NCBI GenBank assembly: GCA_016887505.1
Contig: CP069393.1
Span: 1,876,001-1,940,000, forward strand
Source of the DNA: Clostridia bacterium
GTDB lineage: Bacteria; Bacillota; TC1; UBA5767
Direction of reading: 5' to 3'
DNA: 64,000 nucleotides
Part shown: one piece after another, positions 54,766-64,000 of the stretch
Position numbering within the stretch: position 1 is the stretch's first letter
How the letters are laid out: each line of letters begins with the position of its first letter
Position numbers and translations under genes: made by a program
The notes under the pieces: model-generated
What the model was told of the DNA's origin: nothing
What the model saw: the letters and a program-made list of their open reading frames with translations, nothing else
The model's database searches: none

Positions 54766-54843
54766 TATAATAGTTGTAAAGTGAGTTCTGTTGAAAGGTG
54801 CACAGAGTAGTATCTGGGAAAGTAGGACTGGGGGCAAGGCGGA
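54766..54843 (+). promoter_or_regulatory. Extended -10 promoter and GC-richer leader of the CAP-protein gene
   Basis: TGGTATAAT (TATAAT at 54766-54771) is an extended -10 element. It is followed by TAGTTGTAAAG, which closely resembles the start region after the riboswitch promoter at 53257-53270 (TATAGTTGTAAAG). A leader of about 65 bases with higher GC content follows, ending GGGGGCAAGGCGGA. I do not recognise a known riboswitch in it. Confidence 0.5.
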
Positions 54844-55980
54844 ATGAGAAAACAGGCATGGGTGCTAATGATAGTATTTATTCTATTTTTCATACCAATG
54901 GTTTTGTATGCATATACTAGTCTTGGAAGTACAGACAATTCTCAAGCATCGTTGGTGACAATTTCTTCTGAACAGTGTCAGCTTAGAGACGGTCCTGGTA
55001 GGGAAAGCCAAGTGATAGGCTACGTAAGAAAAGGACAAGTATATGAAGTAGTATCTCGCTTCCGTGACGTTTTGGGAATCCAGGCCCAGGCTGGCGTCGT
55101 TGGATACATATCTTTAAATGAAGCAAAAGCGTTTGAAGATGAAATAACAAATCAAGAGGTAATTCTAAATTCAAGTTATACAGGATGTTCCTTTACCATA
55201 GATGAACAGCCGAAAAGTTTAAGCTTCTTTCTCAGTGCAAGCGTCGCTCCTGCCAATGCTGCAGAACGAGATACATCCCAAGTTCCAATAGAATACCAAG
55301 ATCCAGACAATGAAAAATCAATAAAAATCGAGGAAGAACGATCAACAGCAAAAGAACATGAGCCAATACTTGAAGTAGAAGAAGGGTCAATTTCAGAAAC
55401 TGTGGAAGCAGAAGGAACAGCGGTTTCAGAAGCTGTGAAGCCTGAAGTAAAGCCAGTCACAGAAACGGTGGAGCCTGAGGTAGAGAACGTTGAAAGGCCT
55501 ATAACAGAGGCTGAAGTTGAACCTAAGATAGAGCAGGTAGTAGCGCCAGCGAACACAGTAACTACTGTAAGTCCGGAAACACAATCGATTAGTTTGACCC
55601 AAGAAGAAAAGAGTATGTATCAACTAATCAATGACCTTCGGAGTTCGAAGGGGCTGTGCCTTTTAGAACTGGACTGTGAGCTTAGGGATATTGCTAGAAT
55701 AAAGTCTAAAGAATTGGTAGAGCGTGATTATTTTAGCCATACTTCGCCCGTGTATGGTTCTCCAAAAGAGATGTTAGATACTTTCAACGTCGTTTATGAT
55801 TATATGGGTGAAACGCTAGCCTATGATAGGAATGCCAAATTAGCATTTGATGCCTTTTGTAATTCCAAGCAGCATCGTGACATTCTTTTGAATCCGGTTT
55901 TCAATCATGTTGGTGTGGGTATACAAGTTGATGCAAATGATATGATTATGGTTACGGTATTATTGATAGACAAACCATAG
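54844..55980 (+). CDS. Secreted SH3b/CAP-domain protein
   Basis: The 378-residue product has an N-terminal signal anchor (AWVLMIVFILFFIPMVLYAY), a bacterial SH3 domain (about residues 40-95: QLRDGPGRESQVIGYVRKGQVYEV), a Glu/Val/Pro-rich low-complexity linker (about 150-245), and a CAP/SCP-like domain (LTQEEKSMYQLINDLRSSKG ... FSHTSPVYG ... AFDAFCNSKQHRDILLNPVFNHVGVGI). SH3b domains bind wall peptides. CAP proteins in Firmicutes, such as YkwD, are exported but of unsettled function. The start follows AAGGCGGA. It belongs to the surface gene group. Confidence 0.88.
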   Translation: MRKQAWVLMIVFILFFIPMVLYAYTSLGSTDNSQASLVTISSEQCQLRDGPGRESQVIGYVRKGQVYEVVSRFRDVLGIQAQAGVVGYISLNEAKAFEDEITNQEVILNSSYTGCSFTIDEQPKSLSFFLSASVAPANAAERDTSQVPIEYQDPDNEKSIKIEEERSTAKEHEPILEVEEGSISETVEAEGTAVSEAVKPEVKPVTETVEPEVENVERPITEAEVEPKIEQVVAPANTVTTVSPETQSISLTQEEKSMYQLINDLRSSKGLCLLELDCELRDIARIKSKELVERDYFSHTSPVYGSPKEMLDTFNVVYDYMGETLAYDRNAKLAFDAFCNSKQHRDILLNPVFNHVGVGIQVDANDMIMVTVLLIDKP

Positions 55981-56017
55981 CTTATCTATATAAAAGAGAT
56001 GAAAATAAAAGATAATG

Positions 56018-56060
56018 ATAATACGGGAAAGTGCCCTAGGCTCTTTCCTGTATTATTCTT
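56018..56060 (+). terminator. Rho-independent terminator
   Basis: AATACGGGAAAG ... CTTTCCTGTATT stem with a short loop and ATTCTT after it, between the CAP-protein gene and the amidohydrolase. Confidence 0.65.
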
Positions 56061-56096
56061 AATACTAAGAAAACAAGAAAGTGGAGGTAGATTAAC

Positions 56097-57437
56097 TTGA
56101 GATTGTTTTTCAATGGTCCAATACTAACAATGGATGATGAGCATCATTACTATTCGGATGGAGTCTTGGTAGAAGATAATGGGAGAATCTATGCTGTTGG
56201 AGAGAGGAGTCTTCTGGAAAAGTATCCTCGAGTAGAAAAGGTTGATCTAAAAGGAAAGCTTTTGATGCCGGGACTAATCAATGCTCACATACATCTTTCG
56301 CAAGCATTGCTCCGCAACCAGGCAGATGATATGGAACTGGAACCGTGGCTTTTTGATAGGGTATGGCCCTTCCAAGCAGCCCATACCACGGAAAGCTTCT
56401 TGGCTGGTGCGAGACTTGCTATGCTAGAGATGCTTAAGTCGGGAACGACTACCTTTGTTGAGTCAATGGTTATTCATTATGGACTGGATGCTTTAGCTGA
56501 AGAAGTGGAAAAAATTGGCATGAGAGCGATGCTATCTAAAGTGGTGATGCGTGAGAAGAAGGATATATTGCTACCGCCACAGTTGCGTGAGCGTTTTTCT
56601 GAAGCGTTAGGGGAGGCTGTAACATGCAAGAAAAATAGGAGAAAAGATAGTCTTGTCGATATCTGGCTTGGCCCACGATGGACAGGTATGTATGATGCAG
56701 AATTGTTGGATCTTGTGCGAGAAGCAATGGATGAATATGATTTTACCTCTACTTTGCATTATGCGGAATCTGCAGAAGACGTTCAGAAGATTAACACAGA
56801 AGCAGGATGCAGTCCACTTCAGTTATTGGCAGATAAAGGTTTACTGGATAGAAAACTGCTGATTATCCATGGCACCTGCCTACCAGACAGTGATTTAATC
56901 TACTTAAAAAAGTCTCGTGCAAGCCTAGTGCATTGCCCTGTTTCTGCCATGAAAGTAGGAATGGGATATGCTAACATTCCAGCTATGCTTGCTAACGGTG
57001 CCACTGTTTCATTGGGAACGGACGCAGCGGCTTGCAACAACACCCATGATGTATTTAGAGAAATGCGGATGGTAGCTTTGCTGCATAAATTCCAACAGAA
57101 AGATTCATCGCTGATGAATGCTGAAACCTGTCTTGGGATGGCGACCAAAGGTGGTGCGAAAAGCCTATACCAAAGCAACCGTATTGGTACATTAGAGGTT
57201 GGTAAGGACGCGGACATGATTACCATCAATCTAGATGCAGCACATCTGCAACCTTTCCGAAACCCATATGGAGCGTTGGTTTACTGTGCAAATGGTAGCG
57301 ACGTTAGTGACGTTTATGTGCGTGGGCACCAACTGGTTTGCGAGGGTGAGTGCCTGACCTTAGACAAGGAAAGAGTACTTTTTGAAGCAAAAAAAGCACA
57401 ATTAGAAGTGGCTAATCGTGCTGGCATGGTTTTGTAA
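56097..57437 (+). CDS. Amidohydrolase, MtaD/TrzA-type deaminase (paralogue 3)
   Basis: A 446-residue metal-dependent amidohydrolase. Ligands are visible: the HxH of INAHIHLSQ, His in LHYAESAED, His in IIHGTCLPD and Asp in SLGTDAAACNN. It resembles the other two paralogues in this window in architecture but is clearly diverged. The TTG start at 56097 lies eight bases after GGAGGT. It sits between a surface-protein gene and a sortase gene, without an evident functional link. Deamination of methylthioadenosine, S-adenosylhomocysteine, guanine or a related compound is possible. Confidence 0.83.
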   Translation: MRLFFNGPILTMDDEHHYYSDGVLVEDNGRIYAVGERSLLEKYPRVEKVDLKGKLLMPGLINAHIHLSQALLRNQADDMELEPWLFDRVWPFQAAHTTESFLAGARLAMLEMLKSGTTTFVESMVIHYGLDALAEEVEKIGMRAMLSKVVMREKKDILLPPQLRERFSEALGEAVTCKKNRRKDSLVDIWLGPRWTGMYDAELLDLVREAMDEYDFTSTLHYAESAEDVQKINTEAGCSPLQLLADKGLLDRKLLIIHGTCLPDSDLIYLKKSRASLVHCPVSAMKVGMGYANIPAMLANGATVSLGTDAAACNNTHDVFREMRMVALLHKFQQKDSSLMNAETCLGMATKGGAKSLYQSNRIGTLEVGKDADMITINLDAAHLQPFRNPYGALVYCANGSDVSDVYVRGHQLVCEGECLTLDKERVLFEAKKAQLEVANRAGMVL

Positions 57438-57448
57438 TAGTTAAAATA

Positions 57449-58228
57449 TTATTGTTTTACAGCATGGACGATAACGCGGGCATCATCTAGTGGAGGATAA
57501 CAGGTCACTAGGGTGAGCATTTGATCCGCTTGCGTGATGGTAAGGTCACTGTCAATTATGCTTCTGCTTCGTATATCTGCCAAATAGGTTTCGAAGGCTT
57601 CGCCTTCATAGTTTGGGTATATATAGTAGGTTTCTTTTTTGAGGTCTACTATATAAATAGAGAATATGTCATAGATGTTATCTTGGTACAGAGTATTAAA
57701 AATAATTTCTGGGTGAGATTCGTAGTATTCTTGCCCAGTAGCAGTATCTACATAATGGTTCAATTCAGAGAACATGTTGTTTGCTCGTATGGTATGTCCA
57801 TATACTAGAATATTATTGTCGTCTTGCAGGTCATTCCTGTAATCCATGAAAATGGTTCCGGTGGCAGACCAAACACCACTGTATGCGTGCTTCAAATAAA
57901 AGACATTATCTTTACCCTGGACTACAGGCAAGTCAATCGTGGTATCTTCTATCTTAATCCAACCCACAGTATCTGGATTTTCATCTAATAGAGTCAGGTA
58001 TTCTTCTCGAATACCCCAATTCTGCGGTTTTTCCTCTGATTCATCAGCGGGTATTTCTATTTCGCTAGACGCGTTTTCTCCCATGGCTTGGTAGAAAGTG
58101 TCTTTTATTCTTTCATTTTCTTCAATAGCTTTATTATACTGATATATATTCCAAAAATGCAGGCTGATTAAAAAACAACCGGCTAAAATCATCAACAACA
58201 AGATGATATTAATTATGCGTTTTTTCAT
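57449..58228 (-). CDS. Class B sortase
   Basis: Sortases cleave LPxTG-like signals and link surface proteins to peptidoglycan. The 259-residue product has an N-terminal membrane anchor (IINIILLLMILAGCFLISL), the class B core (WIKIEDTTIDLPVVQGKDNVFYLKH, FMDYRNDL, YGHTIRANNMFSEL with the catalytic His), the catalytic cysteine in TLVTCYPP and the arginine in ARVIVHAV. The ATG at 58228 follows GGAGGATA on the minus strand. It is the only gene right of oriC on the minus strand. The LPFTG protein at 50645 is the obvious candidate substrate in the window. Confidence 0.92.
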   Translation of the reverse strand: MKKRIINIILLLMILAGCFLISLHFWNIYQYNKAIEENERIKDTFYQAMGENASSEIEIPADESEEKPQNWGIREEYLTLLDENPDTVGWIKIEDTTIDLPVVQGKDNVFYLKHAYSGVWSATGTIFMDYRNDLQDDNNILVYGHTIRANNMFSELNHYVDTATGQEYYESHPEIIFNTLYQDNIYDIFSIYIVDLKKETYYIYPNYEGEAFETYLADIRSRSIIDSDLTITQADQMLTLVTCYPPLDDARVIVHAVKQ

Positions 58229-58384
58229 ATGATATCCTCCTAGGCATAGCATAACATACTTGTGAGATTGTTAGAATTATTTTGGGCACTTGCAAGAAGT
58301 AGCAAGTGATTGAAAGCTATTCTAAAAGAAAGGCTTTTTAGGATCAATCTGATTTTGGCTAGAGAAAAAGATGACGGGAAGGTA

Positions 58385-58412
58385 TGGACAAGGAGAGGTT
58401 TCATGCTATAAT
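58385..58412 (+). promoter_or_regulatory. Promoter of tRNA-Val
   Basis: TGGACA at 58385-58390 and TATAAT at 58407-58412 with a 16-base spacer, 36 bases before the tRNA. Confidence 0.75.
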
Positions 58413-58448
58413 ATTAACGAAATTAATGATGAAGCTTGTTTAAGCTAT

Positions 58449-58525
58449 GGATGATTAGCTCAGTTGGTTAGAGTGCTTGCTTGACATGCAAGAGGTCACC
58501 TGTTCGAGTCAGGTATTGTCCACCA
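58449..58525 (+). tRNA. tRNA-Val (anticodon GAC)
   Basis: A 77-base tRNA: acceptor GGATGAT/ATTGTCC, D-arm AGCTCAGTTGGTTAGAGT, anticodon stem CTTGC/GCAAG with loop TTGACAT (anticodon GAC), T-arm TGTTCGAGTC and an encoded CCA. Confidence 0.96.
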
Positions 58526-58527
58526 AT

Positions 58528-58560
58528 AACTTTCTTCCCTACAGGGAAGGAAGTTTTTTT
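58528..58560 (+). terminator. Terminator of tRNA-Val
   Basis: AACTTTCTTCCCT-ACA-GGGAAGGAAGTT hairpin with a T run. Confidence 0.88.
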
Positions 58561-58678
58561 ATTGCCAAGCGCGAAACAAGTAAGCAATTCTATTGAAGAA
58601 ATAGAATAACGACTAGTGATTTTTAGCAAAATATGCGCTTGGAAAACCAAGAATTTTTGAAAACCAATAAATTAGGAC

Positions 58679-58706
58679 TGGACAGTATGGGTTAGCATGC
58701 TATAAT
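58679..58706 (+). promoter_or_regulatory. Promoter of tRNA-Ser/SRP RNA
   Basis: TGGACA at 58679-58684 and TATAAT at 58701-58706 with a 16-base spacer, the same design as the tRNA-Val promoter. Confidence 0.78.
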
Positions 58707-58725
58707 AGAAAAAGTCTTAATAAAT

Positions 58726-58816
58726 GGAGAGGTGGCCGAGTGGCTGAAGGCGCACGATTGGAAATCGTGTTGACGCTAATACCGTCACGGGGGTTCGAAT
58801 CCCCCTCTCTCCGCCA
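58726..58816 (+). tRNA. tRNA-Ser (anticodon GGA)
   Basis: A 91-base class II tRNA: acceptor GGAGAGG, anticodon stem CACGA/TCGTG with loop TTGGAAA (anticodon GGA), a long variable arm, GGTTCGAATCC and an encoded CCA. It ends nine bases before the SRP RNA and probably shares its transcript. Confidence 0.97.
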
Positions 58817-58824
58817 TTATGAGT

Positions 58825-59095
58825 TTGCCGTACTAGACGGGGAGGTAGCGGTGCCCTGTACTCGCAATCCGCTATAGCGAGGTCGAATACCTTTACGAGG
58901 GGATTGTTTTGGAGGTCAGCCTACCATAAGTGGTGTTGATTGCTGGGCCCTTCGCAACGGAAACTCATGAATCCCGTCAGATCCGGAAGGAAGCAGCGGT
59001 AAGTGAATCTTTTCGTGTGCCGAAGGTCTACCTGGCAGGAGCTAACTGTGGTTAGTAACGCTTGGAGATAGTTTTCGAATTTAGGTGTACGGCAA
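58825..59095 (+). ncRNA. ffs: Signal recognition particle RNA, large bacterial type (scRNA)
   Basis: The conserved domain IV core is seen at about 58976-59010 (CCCGTCAGATCCGGAAGGAAGCAGCGG, split by its symmetric loop), where Ffh binds. The ends TTGCCGTAC (58825-58833) and GTACGGCAA (59087-59095) pair to close a molecule of about 271 bases, the long Bacillus/Clostridium form with an Alu-like domain. Position just upstream of dnaX is the normal Firmicute context. Confidence 0.95.
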
Positions 59096-59103
59096 TATAT
59101 TTT

Positions 59104-59137
59104 CAGATTTCTGCCTTAGCGGAAATCTGTTTTTTTA
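59104..59137 (+). terminator. Terminator of the SRP RNA
   Basis: CAGATTTC ... GGAAATCTG hairpin followed by a seven-T run. Confidence 0.9.
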
Positions 59138-59205
59138 TATAATTAAAGGGATAATTTGCTGAATTTTTGTTAAAATGATATGAGGGCTTTCTATGGAGGG
59201 ACAAG

Positions 59206-60849
59206 ATGAGCTATTTGGCACTATACAGGAAATACAGACCACAGACATTTGATGAAGTCGTTGGACAGAATCACGTTGTTGTGACCATAAAGAATGCACT
59301 GGCGAGTGGACGGACTAGTCATGCTTACCTATTTTGTGGTACCAGAGGAACTGGAAAGACCACGATGGCTAAAATTTTAGCCAAAACACTGAATTGCCTG
59401 AACCTTGAGAATGGGGAACCGTGCAATAAGTGTGAGCACTGCGTGCGAATCAACGAAGGGTCCTACATGGATATCTTGGAAATTGACGCTGCTTCCAACC
59501 GAGGGATAGATGAGATTCGTGAGCTTAGGGAAAAAATTAAATTATCTCCTGCCGAAGGAAGCTACAAGGTGTATATTATTGATGAGGTCCATATGCTTAC
59601 ACCGGAGGCGTTTAACGCTTTGTTGAAAACGCTTGAGGAGCCCCCAAAACATGCGGTTTTCATTTTGGCAACTACGGAGCCACACAAGATTCCGATGACC
59701 ATCATATCTAGATGTCAACGATACGATTTTCATAGAATCGCGTTGGAAGATATTGTGGGAAGACTGAAGTTGGTTATCGATGAGGGAGGCTACCAAGCAG
59801 AAGATGAAGCCCTTCATCTTATCGCAAAGATGGCTGCTGGTGGGCTTAGGGATGCATTGGGCATGTTGGATCAATGCCTTAGCTCAAGCAGTGAAATGCT
59901 AAGTACAGCAAGAGTAGCTGATATTATCGGTGTTTCTGAGGATGAATTCTTATATGAATGGGTGGAACGAATTCGTCTAGGCCAAACGGCTAAAGCGTTG
60001 CTTGCGTTGCAAGATGCCCTGCAAAGAGGAAAACAGGCGGGACAACTACTTCGAGATCTGATTCAATACTTTCGTGACTTGCTTATTCTTCAACTTGGTG
60101 AAGGAAGTATGGATTTGGTAAGTACGACAAAGGAACAGGCCTTGCTCATGCAGGCACAAGGCGAGACCATTGGCAGAGATAAAATTTTGGCCATGGTCGA
60201 ACAATTGGCACCGTCACAGAATAAAATGAAATATGAGGGAGACGGTCAGCTTCTGCTTGAAGTGGAAGTCATAAAATTGTCTCGTAGATTTGATGAAGAA
60301 ATACCAGTTCCTGACAAGGTCCCAGCTCGTAAGCAGGAGTCTAAGCCTGAAGTGATACCCGTGAAGGCAGAAGCTCCCAAGACAGAGAGTGAGGGTGTGA
60401 AGAAAACGCAACCAGAACTCAAAAAGACCCAAGCTGAACCGGCTGTGGCAATACCAGCTAAAGAGGAACAACCCGCTAGTGAAATGCTGAATACAAACCA
60501 AGAACTTTCTGCTGACGTAGAAGATCTTTGGGAAAAGGTTTTAGAACAACTTAAGGAGCAGAGGGAAATTACCACATTGGCCTTCGTCAAAGAAGGAACG
60601 CCGAAAATGAAAGATGGAAGACTCGTACTATGCTTCCCGGCTTCCTATGAGTTTCATAAGAAAAATGCGGAAAAACCAGAAAATAGAAAAAAAGTAGAGG
60701 CATGCATTCAAAAGACGAGTGGCCAAAAATGTGCGGTAGTTTGTACTTTAGAAGAAACAGAGGCGGAAGAAAAAGTCGAAACGAGCGATATTGTTAATAC
60801 GGTAAAACGAATTTTTGGTGAAGATAAAATCATAATAATGGAGGATTAG
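59206..60849 (+). CDS. dnaX: DNA polymerase III subunits gamma/tau
   Basis: DnaX is the clamp-loader ATPase. The 547-residue protein begins MSYLALYRKYRPQTFDEVVGQ, has Walker A GTRGTGKTTMAKILAK, a zinc module (C ... CNKCEHC), Walker B KVYIIDEVHMLT and the sensor segment EEPPKHAVFILATTEPHKIP. A Pro/Glu/Lys-rich linker (about 385-430) leads to the tau C-terminal domain. I find no A-AAA-AAG slip site in the linker, so frameshifted gamma is not evident. It heads the dnaX-ybaB-recR operon. Confidence 0.97.
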   Translation: MSYLALYRKYRPQTFDEVVGQNHVVVTIKNALASGRTSHAYLFCGTRGTGKTTMAKILAKTLNCLNLENGEPCNKCEHCVRINEGSYMDILEIDAASNRGIDEIRELREKIKLSPAEGSYKVYIIDEVHMLTPEAFNALLKTLEEPPKHAVFILATTEPHKIPMTIISRCQRYDFHRIALEDIVGRLKLVIDEGGYQAEDEALHLIAKMAAGGLRDALGMLDQCLSSSSEMLSTARVADIIGVSEDEFLYEWVERIRLGQTAKALLALQDALQRGKQAGQLLRDLIQYFRDLLILQLGEGSMDLVSTTKEQALLMQAQGETIGRDKILAMVEQLAPSQNKMKYEGDGQLLLEVEVIKLSRRFDEEIPVPDKVPARKQESKPEVIPVKAEAPKTESEGVKKTQPELKKTQAEPAVAIPAKEEQPASEMLNTNQELSADVEDLWEKVLEQLKEQREITTLAFVKEGTPKMKDGRLVLCFPASYEFHKKNAEKPENRKKVEACIQKTSGQKCAVVCTLEETEAEEKVETSDIVNTVKRIFGEDKIIIMED

Positions 60850-60853
60850 TACA

Positions 60854-61168
60854 ATGGGATTTGGCAACATGAAGAATATGATGAAACAGGCACAGAAGAT
60901 GCAAGCCGAGATGGCTCGAGTTCAAAAGGAATTGGAAGAAAAAGAAGTAGAAGCTACAAGTGGCGGTGGAGCGGTACATGTGGTTGTTAGTGGTAAACTG
61001 GAGTTGAAGCAACTGGAGATTGATCAAGATGCAATTGATCCAGAGGATAAAGAAATTCTAGAAGATATGATTTTGGGTGCTGTAAATGAAGGACTGAGAA
61101 AAGCGCAAGATTTGGCATCTAGTGAAATGCAGAAAGTGACCGGAGGCCTGAGCTTGCCCGGAATGTAG
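60854..61168 (+). CDS. ybaB: YbaB/EbfC-family nucleoid-associated protein
   Basis: A 104-residue protein matching the YbaB/EbfC family of small DNA-binding proteins: GFGNMKNMMKQAQKMQAEMARVQKEL, VVVSGKLELKQLEIDQDAI and the C-terminal LSLPGM. It starts four bases after dnaX and ends eight bases before recR, the conserved arrangement. Confidence 0.96.
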   Translation: MGFGNMKNMMKQAQKMQAEMARVQKELEEKEVEATSGGGAVHVVVSGKLELKQLEIDQDAIDPEDKEILEDMILGAVNEGLRKAQDLASSEMQKVTGGLSLPGM

Positions 61169-61176
61169 GGGAAATA

Positions 61177-61773
61177 ATGCGGAATGTTAAGGCGATAGAG
61201 AACCTAATCAAGCAACTGACCAAGCTTCCTGGCATTGGACCTAAAACGGCTCAAAGACTGGCTTACAAAATTTTGTTTATGCCAGAGCAGAGTGTGCGTC
61301 AAATGGCAGATGCTTTGATTGAGGTCAAAGAGACAATAGTGGAATGTCCGGTGTGCTTTAACCTAACAGATGTTACACCCTGCCAAGTATGCACGGATGA
61401 AACTAGAAGCGACAAGATACTCTGTGTGGTTGAGGAGCCGAAGGATGTTTTTTCCATAGAACGATCAGGAAAGTTCGGAGGCCGTTACCATGTGCTTCAT
61501 GGTTCTATTTCGCCGATGGAGAACATTGGGCCTGAAGATTTGCGTATTGAAGAATTGATTAATCGCGTCGAAAAGGGAAACTTTGCAGAGGTTATCTTAG
61601 CTACAAATCCTTCAGTTGAAGGAGAAGCAACATCAATGTATATTGCAAGGTTACTGAAGGGCAAGGTGGAACGGGTTAGTAGACTAGCTCATGGACTTCC
61701 CATCGGTGGTGAATTGGAGTATGCGGATGAGCTGACGCTAGGCTATGCACTAGAGGGCAGGAAAGATTTTTAA
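61177..61773 (+). CDS. recR: Recombination protein RecR
   Basis: RecR works with RecFO in gap repair. The 198-residue protein has the helix-hairpin-helix LTKLPGIGPKTAQRLAYKIL, a zinc finger (CPVCFNLTDVTPCQVC), and a Toprim domain (LCVVEEPKDVFSIE, ATNPSVEGEATSMYIARLL). Length and order are normal; the operon ends here. Confidence 0.97.
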   Translation: MRNVKAIENLIKQLTKLPGIGPKTAQRLAYKILFMPEQSVRQMADALIEVKETIVECPVCFNLTDVTPCQVCTDETRSDKILCVVEEPKDVFSIERSGKFGGRYHVLHGSISPMENIGPEDLRIEELINRVEKGNFAEVILATNPSVEGEATSMYIARLLKGKVERVSRLAHGLPIGGELEYADELTLGYALEGRKDF

Positions 61774-61790
61774 CAGAAATGAATTTACGA

Positions 61791-64000
<2,210 letters not shown>

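Noticed and set aside
60400..60440. Programmed -1 frameshift in dnaX giving a short gamma subunit
   Set aside because: The A-rich stretch reads C-AAA-AAG, not the A-AAA-AAG slippery heptamer, and no clear downstream stem was seen.

Overview
The window is a replication-origin region from an anaerobic, Gram-positive, low-to-mid GC bacterium, most likely a member of the Clostridia. The evidence is the order mnmE-jag-yidC-yidD-rnpA-rpmH / oriC / dnaA-dnaN-yaaA-recF-gyrB...gyrA, a long Bacillus/Clostridium-type SRP RNA, a sortase and an LPxTG-type surface protein, a B12-dependent (class II) ribonucleotide reductase, pyruvate:ferredoxin oxidoreductase, xanthine-dehydrogenase-type molybdoenzyme genes and selenocysteine machinery (selA-selB). 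I cannot name the species. Nearly every gene points away from the origin; the only gene right of oriC on the minus strand is the sortase.

Layout. 1-3440 (minus): mnmE (C-terminus cut by the window edge), jag, yidC, yidD, rnpA, rpmH. 3495-5410: bipartite oriC flanking dnaA, with an unwinding module (DnaA box, GC block, DnaA-trios) between dnaA and dnaN. 5411-17945: dnaN, an S4-domain gene, recF, gyrB, an ABC-F ATPase, an AIR-synthase-like gene, gyrA (isoleucine at the quinolone hot spot), an amidohydrolase and serS. 17957-18358: three tRNA genes. 18413-27759: TRM11-like methyltransferase, thioesterase, a four-domain CoA-disulfide reductase/rhodanese/TusA/DsrE fusion behind a CsoR/CstR-like operator, then an SsnA-like deaminase and a three-gene xanthine-dehydrogenase-type enzyme. 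27886-38284: a long lipid operon (biotin ligase, bioY, accBCDA, fabH-acpP-fabK-fabD-fabG-fabF-fabZ). 38348-50302: adenine deaminase, SLH protein, DUF4349 lipoprotein, small membrane protein, selA-selB, nrdJ behind a NrdR-type palindrome, cvpA, pfkA.

50362-58228 is the most unusual region. It is a cell-surface module: a DUF11-type repeat protein with an LPFTG sorting signal, three tandem class-I cyclic-di-GMP (GEMM-I) riboswitches in front of a secreted transglutaminase-like protein, an SH3b/CAP-domain protein, an unrelated-looking amidohydrolase, and a class B sortase. The last two riboswitches are identical over about 90 nt. A plausible reading is that c-di-GMP controls wall anchoring or cross-linking of surface proteins here.

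58385-64000: tRNA-Val, tRNA-Ser, SRP RNA, dnaX-ybaB-recR, and the first 684 codons of pyruvate:ferredoxin oxidoreductase.

Themes that connect genes: purine breakdown (adenine deaminase, guanine-deaminase-like enzymes, xanthine dehydrogenase), biotin supply tied to malonyl-CoA synthesis, selenium use, and c-di-GMP-controlled surface proteins. All calls come from reading the sequence; no database search was run.
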